Source: Levilactobacillus wangkuiensis (GTDB taxonomy: Bacteria > Bacillota > Bacilli > Lactobacillales > Lactobacillaceae). Taken from it: a stretch of 64,000 nucleotides of DNA. Location: the NCBI RefSeq assembly GCF_016861605.1, contig NZ_BOLM01000009.1, positions 60,654 to 124,653 on the forward strand, in the 5' to 3' direction. Below, in pieces: positions 34,209 to 42,852 of this stretch. A program made the position numbers and the translations under genes. The notes beneath the pieces were generated by a model. It was not told where the DNA came from. It ran no database searches and saw only the letters and a program-made list of their open reading frames with translations. Every line of letters starts with the position of its first letter. Position 1 is the first letter of the stretch.

Positions 34209-34703
34209 GGTTAAGCGGAGGGAGTTGCCTTGCGGAGCACGTTTCAGAAGCTGCCAGGACCGGGATAGAACCTCGTAGAACCAGTCAAACGACCTAACAC
34301 TCTTTCTAGTCAACGTGTAATTCGTTACTGAACCAGTGGTTAAGCGGAGGGAGTTGCCTCGCGGAGCACGTTTCGGAGGCTGCCAGACTCGGGACAGAGC
34401 TGTGTAGAACCAATCAAACGACCTAACACCGTTTCCCGGTCAACGTGCACGGTCATTGCTGAACCGGGGTTAAGCGCAGGGACCTGCCCCGTGTAGCACG
34501 TTTCGGAGGCTGCCAGACTCGGGACAGAGCTGTGTAGAACCAATCAAACGACCTAACACCGTTTCCCGGTCAACGTGCACGGTCATTGCTGAACCGGGGT
34601 TAAGCGCAGGGACCTGCCCCGTGTAGCACGTTTCGGAGGCTGCCAGACTCGGGACAGAGCTGTGTAGAACCAATCAAACGACCTAACACCGTTTCCCGGT
34701 CAA
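34209..34703. repeat. Tandem array of a 130-bp unit, about four copies
   Basis: Units start at 34209, 34338, 34468 and 34598 (periods 129, 130, 130). Copies 2-4 share a long nearly identical core; copy 1 has diverged; copy 4 is slightly short. Each unit begins GGTTAAGC and ends GCTGAACC, so unit ends are inverted repeats of each other. The minus-strand frames inside it are only the periodic image of the repeat, without ribosome binding sites. It lies between rpsN2 and a strong terminator at 34747 and would be transcribed with rpsN2. Confidence 0.9.
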
Positions 34704-34746
34704 ACGACACAGTCCATTACTAAGACTGAACAAAATTTCAAAATCT

Positions 34747-34793
34747 GACCCACGTCAAACCCTGCCCGCGGCTTCGTTTGACGTGGGTTTTTC
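34747..34793 (+). terminator. Terminator after the tandem array
   Basis: GACCCACGTCAAAC pairs with GTTTGACGTGGGT and is followed by TTTTT. Confidence 0.8.
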
Positions 34794-34841
34794 CCTGCCG
34801 TAAACTTGAGTTAACATTGTTCCTAAAAAGGAGAAAATCAC

Positions 34842-35285
34842 ATGACAGAAATCTTAACGGTCATTCGCGACTTTACCGTTTATGGCAACCGGGATGAAGA
34901 TCAGGTTCCCTACGGCCTCGACTTACCTAAAATCAGCGCGCAATTCGTTGGCGTGAGCCCCGCCATGGCGTTTGACGTGCATAACCAACCGAAGTTAGCC
35001 CGTGACAAGGAACGGCAACTGCGTAAAATTGAAACCGCTATCCGCACTGAATTTGAAGCAGACATCGCCAACATGGGTAGCGACGACCTGAACGCCAACC
35101 TCGCGACCATGCAGCACCTCCTCACCACTTTCAAAGAGCGGCTCGAACAAGACTTTTTGGTCAAGGACCAACTCGACTTGGAAAGCCTGACCACGCACGG
35201 TGAGTGGCTGGCCTACTGGCAAGAAGACGCGCCCATGGTCAAGGCCAAGGAACAGCAACAGGAAAATATGCCAAACGACTTTTAA
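34842..35285 (+). CDS. Cytoplasmic protein of unknown function
   Basis: 147 residues with AAAGGAGAAAATCAC before the ATG. No signal peptide or membrane segment. The N-terminal third looks beta-rich; residues about 50-115 are a charged helical region (DKERQLRKIETAIRTEF and LLTTFKERLEQDF), and the tail is Gln/Glu-rich. I do not recognise the family. It has its own terminator and seems to be transcribed alone. Confidence 0.65.
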   Translation: MTEILTVIRDFTVYGNRDEDQVPYGLDLPKISAQFVGVSPAMAFDVHNQPKLARDKERQLRKIETAIRTEFEADIANMGSDDLNANLATMQHLLTTFKERLEQDFLVKDQLDLESLTTHGEWLAYWQEDAPMVKAKEQQQENMPNDF

Positions 35286-35299
35286 ACACAATATATGAC

Positions 35300-35335
35300 A
35301 AAGGAGCTGTGACCCAATCGTCACGGCTCCTTTTT
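35300..35335. terminator. Bidirectional terminator between converging genes
   Basis: AAAGGAGCTGTGAC pairs with GTCACGGCTCCTTT and is followed by T's on the plus strand. Confidence 0.85.
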
Positions 35336-35340
35336 AATTT

Positions 35341-36315
35341 CTATGCAGGAATTCCTGCGCTAATTCGATCAACAATTGTTTGTACGGGATCAATCGTGTG
35401 GATGTTAGAAATCCCAAGACCAAACGAGGCGTACCCCTTACTGAGGTCCCCGACCAGCATCCCCTGACGCATACCATCATACGCATTAGAGGCCTTGAAA
35501 ATTTCCTGACCAGTTGCGCCAGCTTGGTTCATCTCCAACAAGTGGTTCGGTAATTCCCCCGGCAAGGACCGGTAGTAGGCCGGTTCTGACCGGTACATCA
35601 ACATGTCATCGGCATTAGTCGTAACACCCTGTTGCTTGATGTTCTCGGCCATCCGCGATTCTTGACTCATCAGAAAGGCCGTGCCGCAGTACACACCTTC
35701 CGCACCAAGGGCAAAGGCGGCCTTCGCCGTCCGGGCATCCGTAATGCCCCCAGCGGCCATGATTGGGGTATGGTCAACCGCATCGACCAATAACGGCACG
35801 ATGGACAGGGTCCCAACCGTTCTTTCGGGGACGGTACCCCCCTCGTCAAAACCAGTCGCCACAATGATGTCGGCACCGTTGGCTTCGGCCTCTTGGGCGT
35901 TCTCAACGGACGGGGTGATGTACCGGTAAACGATTTTGACCCCGTGTTCGTGTAATTCCTTGAACAAGGCTGGGACGATGGGGCCCACGTAGGCCACCAC
36001 CGGAATCTTTTCGGCATAGATCAGGTCTAGCGTTGGCCGCGTAAAGGTATCGGTCTTGGGATCGCCGGTCGGTCCGAAATTCAATCCAAACGGCTTGTCG
36101 GTCAGTGCCTTGGTTTTGTGAATTTCTGTACGCATCCGCTCAATCGTCTCGTCCAAAGATTTCGTGACCGTGGTTTGGTCCGCGTTGAACCCCAGCATCC
36201 CTAAGCCACCGGCATTACTAACGGCGGCCACCAATTTAGCATCCGTCAACCACAGTAGTGGCCCCTGAATAATGGGCTTCTCAATTCCTAAAATATCACA
36301 AATTCGATTGGTCAT
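35341..36315 (-). CDS. Nitronate monooxygenase / FabK-like FMN enzyme
   Basis: 324 residues, TIM-barrel FMN family. PIIQGPLLWLTDAKLVAAVSNAGGLGMLG is the N-terminal signature; ADIIVATGFDEGG and APGGITDARTA-type segments (IMAAGGITD, ALGAEGVYCGTAF) bind flavin. Family members oxidise nitroalkanes such as propionate 3-nitronate or, as FabK, reduce enoyl-ACP. With no fatty-acid genes nearby, the nitronate assignment is preferred. It is divergent from a LysR regulator at 36471, the usual layout for a regulated enzyme-regulator pair. Confidence 0.8.
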   Translation of the reverse strand: MTNRICDILGIEKPIIQGPLLWLTDAKLVAAVSNAGGLGMLGFNADQTTVTKSLDETIERMRTEIHKTKALTDKPFGLNFGPTGDPKTDTFTRPTLDLIYAEKIPVVAYVGPIVPALFKELHEHGVKIVYRYITPSVENAQEAEANGADIIVATGFDEGGTVPERTVGTLSIVPLLVDAVDHTPIMAAGGITDARTAKAAFALGAEGVYCGTAFLMSQESRMAENIKQQGVTTNADDMLMYRSEPAYYRSLPGELPNHLLEMNQAGATGQEIFKASNAYDGMRQGMLVGDLSKGYASFGLGISNIHTIDPVQTIVDRISAGIPA

Positions 36316-36470
36316 GACTATTACCTCCTGGGTGATTTTTGGTTATCTTTTAATTTGTAAATCCGTTCACAAGTGCTATTATATTAGCAAAGAGCGTCCC
36401 TGACCAATACGCATTCATTCTTAAAATATAACCAAAGTGTAATAACCCATGACCAAAGGAGCCTAATCCC

Positions 36471-37388
36471 ATGAATCGTCAGCGAACCCTATTAAGTATT
36501 TTGCAAGCAGTCGAATTTTCTGCCACCATCTCAGAAATTGCCGACCGGCTTTACCTGAGTCAGCCTTACGTGAGCCGCATTTTAAAGGACGAGGAAACCA
36601 AGTTTGGCGTCGTCCTGATCAACCGGCGCGACAAGCCGATTGAGCTCACCAAATTTGGGACCTTTATTCTTAGCAGCCTGAAAAAAATCGCCAGTGCTGA
36701 GGACAGCCTAAACACGGGCATTGAAAACCTCAAAGCCCAGCAATCCCGTCCCATCCGCATCAGCAACGGGAATCCCTTTCTGACCGAGGACATTATCGAC
36801 GCCATCACGCGCTACCTGGATGCTCATCCCCAAGCCAACATCGAACTCACCCAATCGCAGACCCGCCACGTGGCCAGCGACCTGGCTGAGGGCGCTATCG
36901 ATATTTCAATTGGCCAGCGTTGGAATGCCGCGGACATTGAAATCAACGACCTCCCCTCGCCCGTTTTCTACCTGCCGATTGCCGACTCCTGTCAGCCATT
37001 CGATCCCAGTACGCTCTATCTGCCTTTGGAGGACGACACGCTGACCAGAATGGCAGAGTGCCGATACGTCGGGCTTTCTGGTCATTCCGAATTTCAGGCC
37101 TACGTAGACAATCTCTTCAAGCGCGTCGGCATTCACCCCCGCAACCAACTGTTCTTACCGACGCCAGCCAGCGCCCTGAAAACCGTCTTCAACATGACCA
37201 ATGCCACAACCATCACGACCCGCAAACTGGCCGAACGCCACTTGCCCGCGGGTCGCTACAACCTGATGCCCCTGCCGACCAACTTTATTCGCACCGACAC
37301 CTCCATCATGACCCTGACCACGGCGGATCAAACGATTCAACAGTTAGCCCATTTCTTGACTGATGAGTTGGTACGGGCAATTCGCTAA
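36471..37388 (+). CDS. LysR-family transcriptional regulator
   Basis: 305 residues, the standard length. The N-terminal winged helix contains SEIADRLYLSQPYVSRILKDEETKFGVVLINR. The co-inducer-binding domain starts near residue 90 (PIRISNGNPFL). AAAGGAGCCTAATCCC precedes the ATG. It is read divergently from the nitronate monooxygenase-like gene, which is its likely target; the 155-bp gap should contain its binding sites, though I could not fix a single T-N11-A box. Confidence 0.87.
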   Translation: MNRQRTLLSILQAVEFSATISEIADRLYLSQPYVSRILKDEETKFGVVLINRRDKPIELTKFGTFILSSLKKIASAEDSLNTGIENLKAQQSRPIRISNGNPFLTEDIIDAITRYLDAHPQANIELTQSQTRHVASDLAEGAIDISIGQRWNAADIEINDLPSPVFYLPIADSCQPFDPSTLYLPLEDDTLTRMAECRYVGLSGHSEFQAYVDNLFKRVGIHPRNQLFLPTPASALKTVFNMTNATTITTRKLAERHLPAGRYNLMPLPTNFIRTDTSIMTLTTADQTIQQLAHFLTDELVRAIR

Positions 37389-37398
37389 AACAGCGACT

Positions 37399-37434
37399 AA
37401 AATAGCCCCCACCACTTACGGTGAGGACTATTTT
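37399..37434. terminator. Bidirectional terminator
   Basis: AAAATAGCCCCCACC pairs with GGTGAGGACTATTTT between the converging genes ending at 37388 and 37433. Confidence 0.65.
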
Positions 37435-37918
37435 ACCGACTCATCAACTGTTGCCAGCCAAGTATCCCCAACAAACCGACTAAGACTAGTGGCGCCAACA
37501 CCACACCCAAGAAATCAATTGACCGGCGAATCACATAATCAAAATTGCCGGCGTGACTGGTCGGACGTTTAATACGTATGGCACCACCAATCAAGAAAGG
37601 CCCACCCATGTGCGCATAGACATGGTGGTCCTGAAGCGGGGCCGTGGCATCGCCAAACTGCGGCACCCTGCGTCGGTAATGGCGGACAATCACCTTTTCA
37701 CCGACAATGCAGATCACCGGAAAGAGTCCTATCAAATTGACCGTCAGATACCAGGAAACACCATCCCACACCGGCACAAATTGGCCGAAAACCAAGCGAC
37801 AATTAATCAAAAGTCCCAGCAGGTAAGTGACCAGGCCCAGTGCGTAAGCCAGCCAATAGTTTCGCAGTCGTTTAAAGTTAGCGTCAATGATGAAATCTTG
37901 CTTTTTCACCGCCATCAT
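37433..37918 (-). CDS. Membrane protein of unknown function
   Basis: About 161 residues with three or four hydrophobic helices (YWLAYALGLVTYLLGLLI, LTVNLIGLFPVICIVG, FLGVVLAPLVLVGLLGILGW). The soluble loop (about 85-125) holds a HHVYAHMGGPFLIGG segment. The start is uncertain: ATGs at 37918/37915 abut the AAGGGG, while the in-frame GTG three codons later has better spacing. I do not recognise the family. Confidence 0.6.
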   Translation of the reverse strand: MMAVKKQDFIIDANFKRLRNYWLAYALGLVTYLLGLLINCRLVFGQFVPVWDGVSWYLTVNLIGLFPVICIVGEKVIVRHYRRRVPQFGDATAPLQDHHVYAHMGGPFLIGGAIRIKRPTSHAGNFDYVIRRSIDFLGVVLAPLVLVGLLGILGWQQLMSR

Positions 37919-38025
37919 CCCCTTGAATCGGATTGAAATTTGCGGAAATTATACCGAGCAATGGTTTCAAAGCGTTAGCCAAACACATGGTGATACACAC
38001 TGAACTTCCTAACCTCAATCGACAA

Positions 38026-38065
38026 CAAAAGCAGCGCCCACAATTAACGTGAGTGCTGCCTTTTG
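38026..38065. terminator. Terminator downstream of the mapA-side repeats
   Basis: AAAAGCAGC...CAC pairs with GTG...GCTGCCTTTT. On the minus strand it would stop transcripts leaving mapA after they cross two structured elements; the gap 37919-38130 shows nothing else. Confidence 0.6.
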
Positions 38066-38130
38066 ACTACATTTTGTACGATTTCTATTCAGTCAACCTT
38101 GATGACTCCGCCTACCTATGGGCTAAATCA

Positions 38131-38320
38131 GTGTCAGCCGCAGGCATGGTGAAAATGAACTCAGCTGGGGGAGGTTTCTTAGCGGTTTACCGCTTAGGAA
38201 ACTGCTATCTTTGAGACTCGGGTTAGGAGGCTCAAAGTAAGCTTGGAGACCGCCTTTTGGCTCCGGGCGGGCGCCCACAGCGAACCGGTCTCATTTTCAC
38301 CATACCGGAGGCGCCAGCAG
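38131..38320 (+). repeat. Structured intergenic element, A form
   Basis: Opens with GTGTCAGCCGCAGG and closes with CCGGAGGCGCC. Closing stem ATGGTGAAAATGA / TCATTTTCACCAT. Hairpin 1 is GTTTCTTAGCGG / CCGCTTAGGAAAC, where its stem differs from other copies in both arms. Hairpins CTTTGAG/CTCAAAG and CTTGGAG/CTCCGGG, then CCCACAGCG. Tandem with the next element. Confidence 0.85.
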
Positions 38321-38340
38321 AACTGTTTAGCCATCAGCTT

Positions 38341-38568
38341 GATAAAAACGGGTGCGAACCCTGTCAGTGACCAGAGGCGGGCCAAGCCGCCCAGCTGTGT
38401 CGATGGCCTTAGCTGAGGTTTCTTACTCAGCTTAGCCCATGGGGCAACCTTTGAGACCGCTTTTCAGGCTCAAAGTTGAGGTGGAAGCCCGCCCTTCGGC
38501 TGGAACCGACCCCACAGCAGGGCCGCTTGAGCCCGCCGCCGGGAACGAAGTCGTACACATTTTTACTC
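38341..38568 (+). repeat. Structured intergenic element, B form, overlapping the mapA stop
   Basis: Conserved core GTGACCAGAGGCGGGCC, CAGCTGTGTCGATGG, CAACCTTTGAGACCGC, CCCCACAGCAGGG and CCGCCGGGAACG. The outer stem is degenerate: GATAAAAACGGGTGCGA near 38341 against TCGTACACATTTTTAC near 38550, so its right arm runs into the last codons of maltose phosphorylase. Confidence 0.75.
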
Positions 38569-40833
38569 AGTGACTGCGGCGCTTAAGTTGACCTTTTCGC
38601 CAGCCACGTCAATCGTCAATGGTTCCCCACTGATCAACTTGAAGTGTGGACCATCAGCGTGAACGCTGACCTCAATCAGGCGACCACGGAAGACTTGACG
38701 GAAGCTGTAGCTCTTCCATTGCTTAGGCAGGAATGGCGCAAAGTGTAATTGCCCATCGCGAACCCGCATGCCAGCGAATCCTTGAACCACGGCAATCCAA
38801 CCACCGGTCATGGCCGTGATGTGTAAGCCATCGACCGTATCGTTGTTGTAGTTGTCCAGGTCCAAACGGGCCGTCCGGTTGTACAGTTCAACGGCCTTGT
38901 CTTCGTAGTGCAAGTCAGCGGCTAAGACGGAGTGAATTGCGGGAGACAGACTTGATTCGTGAACCGTCAATGGTTCGTAGAAATCAAAGTTTGACTTCTT
39001 TTGTTCCGGCGTAAAGTCGTCGATGAAGTCCCAAATACCTTGGAGCACGTCCCCTTGCTTGATGTAAGGTGAACGCAAGATCTTGTCCCACGACCAGTTT
39101 TGGTTGATTGGCCGTTGACCGTCTGGAATAGCACTGACGGGTTCGATGTCCTTGTCCAGGAAGCCATCGTGTTGGACGAAGATGTTCAAGTCCTTGTCGT
39201 AAGGCAGGTACATCCGGTCAACAATATCTTGCCACTTGGCCTTTTGGTCGGCAGAAATGTTCAGCTTCTTAGCCGTTTCCTTATCAACCTTACCCAAGAT
39301 TTCCAACGTGTACTTCAACGTCCACTGGGCCAAAATGTTGGTGTACCAGTTGTTGTCAACGTTGTTTTCGTATTCGTCAGGACCCGTGACCCCATGGATC
39401 ATGTACTTGTTGTTCCGCTTGCTAAAGTGTACCCGGTCGGCCCAGAACTTAGAAATTTCGGTCAAGACCTTGGCCCCTTCATGCAGGACGTAGCTGGTAT
39501 CGCCCGTGTAACGGGTGTAGTTGTAAATGGCGAAGGCAATGTCACCATTCCGGTGAATTTCTTCGAAGGTGATTTCCCATTCGTTATGGCATTCGATCCC
39601 ATCGAACGTCACCATTGGGAAGAGGGCACCGTCTAAGCCTTGTTCCTTGGCGTTGATGTAGGCACCGTCCAATTGCTTGTAACGGTACATCAACAGGTTG
39701 CGGGTAACCTCGGGGTTCGTGATTCCCAGGTAAACAGGAACGGCGAAGGCTTCAGTATCCCAGTAAGTAGCACCACCATACTTCTCACCCGTGAATCCTT
39801 TAGGCCCAATGTTCAAGCGAGAATCTTCACCGTAGTAAGTGGAGAACAGCTGGAACAGGTTGAAACGAATCCCTTGTTGCGATTCGTCGTCGCCGTTGAT
39901 GACCACGTCGGACTTTTCCCAACGCTTGCCCCAGATGCTGGTGTGGGCGTCGAATAAATCTTCATAGGAAGACTTGGCAACCTTGTCGCTAAGTTCGTGC
40001 ATCGCGGCCGTTAATTTTTCTTGGCTGTCGTAGTCACGGGAAGTCACTACGATAACCCGCTTTTCTAATTCAGTGGTTGCTTGTGGGGCTAAACTCCCGG
40101 TGTAAGCGTTGACCACTTCTTTGTCGTTCGGTTGGGTAACGGCCACGCTCTTAAGATCCGTCACGGTCCGCATTTCCATCCCAGAAGTGAATTGTGGGGT
40201 GCCAAATGGATTAGGCGTCGTCTTGGCAACCACGCTACCGCTGTCTTGGCCTTGTTCTGCGGCCAAGACGTCCCAGAACCGTTCGTCATAGTTGGCTTCT
40301 TCGTTCTTCACATCGGCATCGATGCTTGGCTTGATGGTGACGTCAACGCTGGCGTCGCTCAAGTTCTTGACCGTGACCTTTTGAACGGAGAGTTCTTGTT
40401 GGGCCACACTCAGGAAGCGTTGGAAGGTCAAGGCAACCTTGACGTCCCCGCGTTCAACCGTAAATGACCGGTTCAAGACACCCTGTTGTAGGTTGAGGTC
40501 CAAGGTGAAGTCACTAAACTTATCCTTGGCTAAATCAACGGCTTGACCATTGATTTCGATGGGTAATTTGATGAAGTTAACGGCATTGACCACTTTACCG
40601 AAGTACTTAGGATAACCGTTCTTCCACCAGCCGACCCGGGTCTTATCTGGGTACCAGACACCACCCAAGTAAATGCCTTGTAAAGAGTCGCCAGAGTAAC
40701 CTTCTTCAAAGTCGCCCCGCATTCCCATGTAGCCGTTACCTAAGCTAGTCATGGATTCCTGAAGACGCTTGTCTTGGGGGTCAAAAGTATGGGTAATGAC
40801 GTTCCAAGGTTGTACCTCAAAAATACGTTTCAT
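38563..40833 (-). CDS. mapA: Maltose phosphorylase (GH65)
   Basis: 756 residues from the ATG at 40833; the upstream ATG is only two bases from the AGGAG. The protein starts MKRIFEVQPWNVITHTF as in characterised lactobacillar enzymes. It splits maltose with phosphate into beta-glucose 1-phosphate and glucose in the cytoplasm, saving one ATP. GH65 features: LGNGYMGMRGDFEEGY at the N-terminus, the GGATYWDTEAFAVP segment, GIECHNEWEITFEEIHRNGD (catalytic Glu in HNEWE), TGPDEYENNVDNN, and phosphate-binding residues near SSLSPAIHS. A C-terminal beta-sandwich follows. It forms a maltose module with the permease at 41285 and the LacI regulator at 42853. Confidence 0.95.
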   Translation of the reverse strand: MKRIFEVQPWNVITHTFDPQDKRLQESMTSLGNGYMGMRGDFEEGYSGDSLQGIYLGGVWYPDKTRVGWWKNGYPKYFGKVVNAVNFIKLPIEINGQAVDLAKDKFSDFTLDLNLQQGVLNRSFTVERGDVKVALTFQRFLSVAQQELSVQKVTVKNLSDASVDVTIKPSIDADVKNEEANYDERFWDVLAAEQGQDSGSVVAKTTPNPFGTPQFTSGMEMRTVTDLKSVAVTQPNDKEVVNAYTGSLAPQATTELEKRVIVVTSRDYDSQEKLTAAMHELSDKVAKSSYEDLFDAHTSIWGKRWEKSDVVINGDDESQQGIRFNLFQLFSTYYGEDSRLNIGPKGFTGEKYGGATYWDTEAFAVPVYLGITNPEVTRNLLMYRYKQLDGAYINAKEQGLDGALFPMVTFDGIECHNEWEITFEEIHRNGDIAFAIYNYTRYTGDTSYVLHEGAKVLTEISKFWADRVHFSKRNNKYMIHGVTGPDEYENNVDNNWYTNILAQWTLKYTLEILGKVDKETAKKLNISADQKAKWQDIVDRMYLPYDKDLNIFVQHDGFLDKDIEPVSAIPDGQRPINQNWSWDKILRSPYIKQGDVLQGIWDFIDDFTPEQKKSNFDFYEPLTVHESSLSPAIHSVLAADLHYEDKAVELYNRTARLDLDNYNNDTVDGLHITAMTGGWIAVVQGFAGMRVRDGQLHFAPFLPKQWKSYSFRQVFRGRLIEVSVHADGPHFKLISGEPLTIDVAGEKVNLSAAVTE

Positions 40834-41092
40834 GGTAAACATGTCTCCTTTTTTAAGTGTGTTATTTTCGTTTAAAAGAAAAGCGACCCAAGCGCTCAGC
40901 CAAAATGGTTAAACCCTCAGGCCGCCCCAGCCAAAGTTCCTTTGACCAGTTTATTTACAATGTTATAAATGGTGTACTGTCCGCCTCCGGGAGCCTGTAA
41001 ATGGGACCGGAGTCTAAGTTACATCATACAAGAAAGCTCCAATCAAATCGAAGCAATCAGTTAAGGAAAAGAACTGACCGGTTTAAACCGAT

Positions 41093-41272
41093 GTTAGCCG
41101 TGAGGGTGAGAAAAATGAGCTCAGCCGGGGGATTTACTGAGCGCACTGCTCAGTAAATGGCGACTTTGAGACTCGGTCTAAGAGGCTCAAAGCGAGCCCG
41201 AAGACCGCCCTTCGGCTTCGGGCGTCCTGCCCCCAGCGTTCCAGTCTCATTTTTCTCACCCGGTAAGGCGAA
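41093..41272 (+). repeat. Structured intergenic element, A form
   Basis: The closing stem is a perfect 16-bp pair (GGGTGAGAAAAATGAG at 41104-41119 with 41246-41261), again different from that of other copies. Hairpin 1 is ATTTACTGAGC/GCTCAGTAAAT, hairpin 2 CTTTGAG/CTCAAAG, hairpin 3 CCCGAAG/CTTCGGG, then CCCCCAGCG. It lies between mapA and the permease gene; the mapA promoter must fall between 40834 and 41092. Confidence 0.85.
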
Positions 41273-41284
41273 TTAAGCATCCGT

Positions 41285-42658
41285 TTAAGCCTTGTAAGTT
41301 TCCTTGATGGCGCCGACGGAGAAGGCACCGATAGCCATGATGACACCAGCTAACAAGAACATGTTGGCTTGGGCACCACCGAGCAGTGGGAACAAAGCGA
41401 AACTAGCTAAGGAAGCAACGATTTGTGGCAAGCAAATTGATCCGTTGAATAACCCCAGGTAAGTCCCCATGTGGGCACCGGACAAAGCGTTGGTAACCAT
41501 AGTCAATGGGTAAGTGTTCATCGCAGCCCAAGCAATCCCAACTAAGATAAATGACACGATCAAAGCGTATTGGTTGTGCAGGAAGAAGACGGAGATAAAC
41601 CCAAGAGCCCCTAAACCTAAGCTCCCGGCGTAACCCAATTTGTGCACGTTGTTTGGTAACTTAGCCAAAACGTATGACCAAATAACAGCAGCGATGGATT
41701 GAACGGCGGCTAAGACCCCGTACCAGTTACCAGCAGCCTGGTAGCCAGCGGATGCGGCGTTCGTCGTGTGCCAAACGTTGGCAGCGATAGCACCGGCGGA
41801 GTAAGTCCACAGGTATTGGAAGGCAACCCAGCAGAAGAATTGAACTAAGGTAACGGTCCAGAAGACCTTAGGTGCGGACTTCAGTAACGTCCACCAGTTC
41901 CCACCTTCAGCGTTATCTTCCTTGGTAATGCCATGGTATTTTGCATAAGTATCTGGATCATATTCGTGAACCCGGAAAATCGTGAATAAACTCGTAATGA
42001 CCAACAGGATAGCCCCAACGTAGAAGGCAACCTTAACCGTTGCGGGCACAACCCCTTTAGAAGCGGTGTTGGCAATCCCAATTGCGGCAAACAGGAATGG
42101 CAGGATGGCGGCTAAAACGGCACCCGTGTTGGATAAGAAACTTTGAATCCCGTAAGCGTAACTCTTCTGGTCATCGTTGACCATGTCCCCAACCATCATC
42201 TTGAACGGTTGCATCGCAACGTTAGAAGACAAGTCCAGGAAGGCCACGGTAATGGCACCGAACAGTAAGGCAGCTAGTGACGCGTACCCGAAGCCCATAC
42301 TCCCTGAGTTAGGCAACAGGCACATGACAATGACCGCGACAATCGTTCCAAGTAACAGGTAAGGTAACCGGCGGCCACCCCACTTTGGTGCCCAAGTTCT
42401 GTCGGAATAGTACCCGACAATCGGTTGCACAATCAAGCCGGCCAATGGTGGCAAGATGAAGAACCACCCTAAACTGTTAGGATCGGCCCCAATGGTTTGG
42501 AAGATCCGACTCATTTGAGAACTTTGTAACGTGAAGGCCGTTTGAACCCCCAAGAAACCAAAGTTGATCATCCAAATTGTGCTGGCAGGCAGTTTAGGCA
42601 GGCCACTTTTGGGCTTGGCTTCAGCTGTTGGTGCCTTTTCAGAAGCAACATCTGACAT
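41285..42658 (-). CDS. malT: MFS/SLC45-type maltose (disaccharide) permease
   Basis: 457 residues with 12 membrane helices. TIWMINFGFLGVQTAFTLQSSQMSRIFQTIG and PPLAGLIVQPIVGYYSDRTW are signatures of the SLC45-like sugar:proton symporters; this type is encoded beside maltose phosphorylase in many heterofermentative lactobacilli. It brings in unphosphorylated maltose, which suits a phosphorylase that needs the free sugar. Promoter with LacI-type operator at -35 and a perfect cre core just downstream of -10, so both specific induction and catabolite repression are likely. AGGAGG precedes the ATG. Confidence 0.87.
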   Translation of the reverse strand: MSDVASEKAPTAEAKPKSGLPKLPASTIWMINFGFLGVQTAFTLQSSQMSRIFQTIGADPNSLGWFFILPPLAGLIVQPIVGYYSDRTWAPKWGGRRLPYLLLGTIVAVIVMCLLPNSGSMGFGYASLAALLFGAITVAFLDLSSNVAMQPFKMMVGDMVNDDQKSYAYGIQSFLSNTGAVLAAILPFLFAAIGIANTASKGVVPATVKVAFYVGAILLVITSLFTIFRVHEYDPDTYAKYHGITKEDNAEGGNWWTLLKSAPKVFWTVTLVQFFCWVAFQYLWTYSAGAIAANVWHTTNAASAGYQAAGNWYGVLAAVQSIAAVIWSYVLAKLPNNVHKLGYAGSLGLGALGFISVFFLHNQYALIVSFILVGIAWAAMNTYPLTMVTNALSGAHMGTYLGLFNGSICLPQIVASLASFALFPLLGGAQANMFLLAGVIMAIGAFSVGAIKETYKA

Positions 42659-42694
42659 GTGAAAACCTCCTAAAATCTCATTTTTAAATAATTG

Positions 42695-42710
42695 CTGAAA
42701 ACGATTACAT
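42695..42710. promoter_or_regulatory. cre site (CcpA) at the malT promoter
   Basis: TGAAAACGATTACA (42696-42709) fits every fixed position of the cre core TGnAAnCGnTnnCA. It lies just downstream of the -10 box, a position used for repression. Confidence 0.7.
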
Positions 42711-42715
42711 GAATC

Positions 42716-42752
42716 ATTATTGCACCGGATTGAAATTAATGCAACCGTTTGC
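42716..42752 (-). promoter_or_regulatory. malT promoter and LacI-type operator
   Basis: Minus strand TTGCAT (42739-42744), 17-nt spacer, AATAAT (42716-42721). GCAAACGGTTGC (42741-42752) overlaps the -35 and is a near-palindrome centred on CG, the usual LacI-family operator form; the adjacent LacI regulator is the obvious ligand. Confidence 0.65.
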
Positions 42753-42804
42753 GCAACTTTTTTGTGAACTTTTTTAAAGCGCTTTTATGCCACTGACAAT
42801 TAAA

Positions 42805-42842
42805 AAAGGCCTGCCGACTGGATTTATCGCCAGTCGTGCAAG
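42805..42842 (-). terminator. Terminator of the LacI regulator gene
   Basis: Minus strand GGCTTGC-ACGACTGG pairs with CCAGTCG-GCAGGCC and is followed by TTTTTT. Confidence 0.8.
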
Positions 42843-42852
42843 CCCTCACAAT

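Noticed and set aside
34340..34673. Two overlapping minus-strand ORFs of 67 codons with identical sequence
   Set aside because: They are the periodic image of the 130-bp tandem array. They have no ribosome binding site and end at arbitrary points of the repeat.
34209..34703. CRISPR array
   Set aside because: Units are 130 bp and almost identical along their whole length, with no alternation of short repeats and unique spacers.
37399..37572. A 69-codon plus-strand frame after the LysR gene
   Set aside because: It begins inside the LysR gene end, crosses the terminator and lies opposite the membrane-protein gene.
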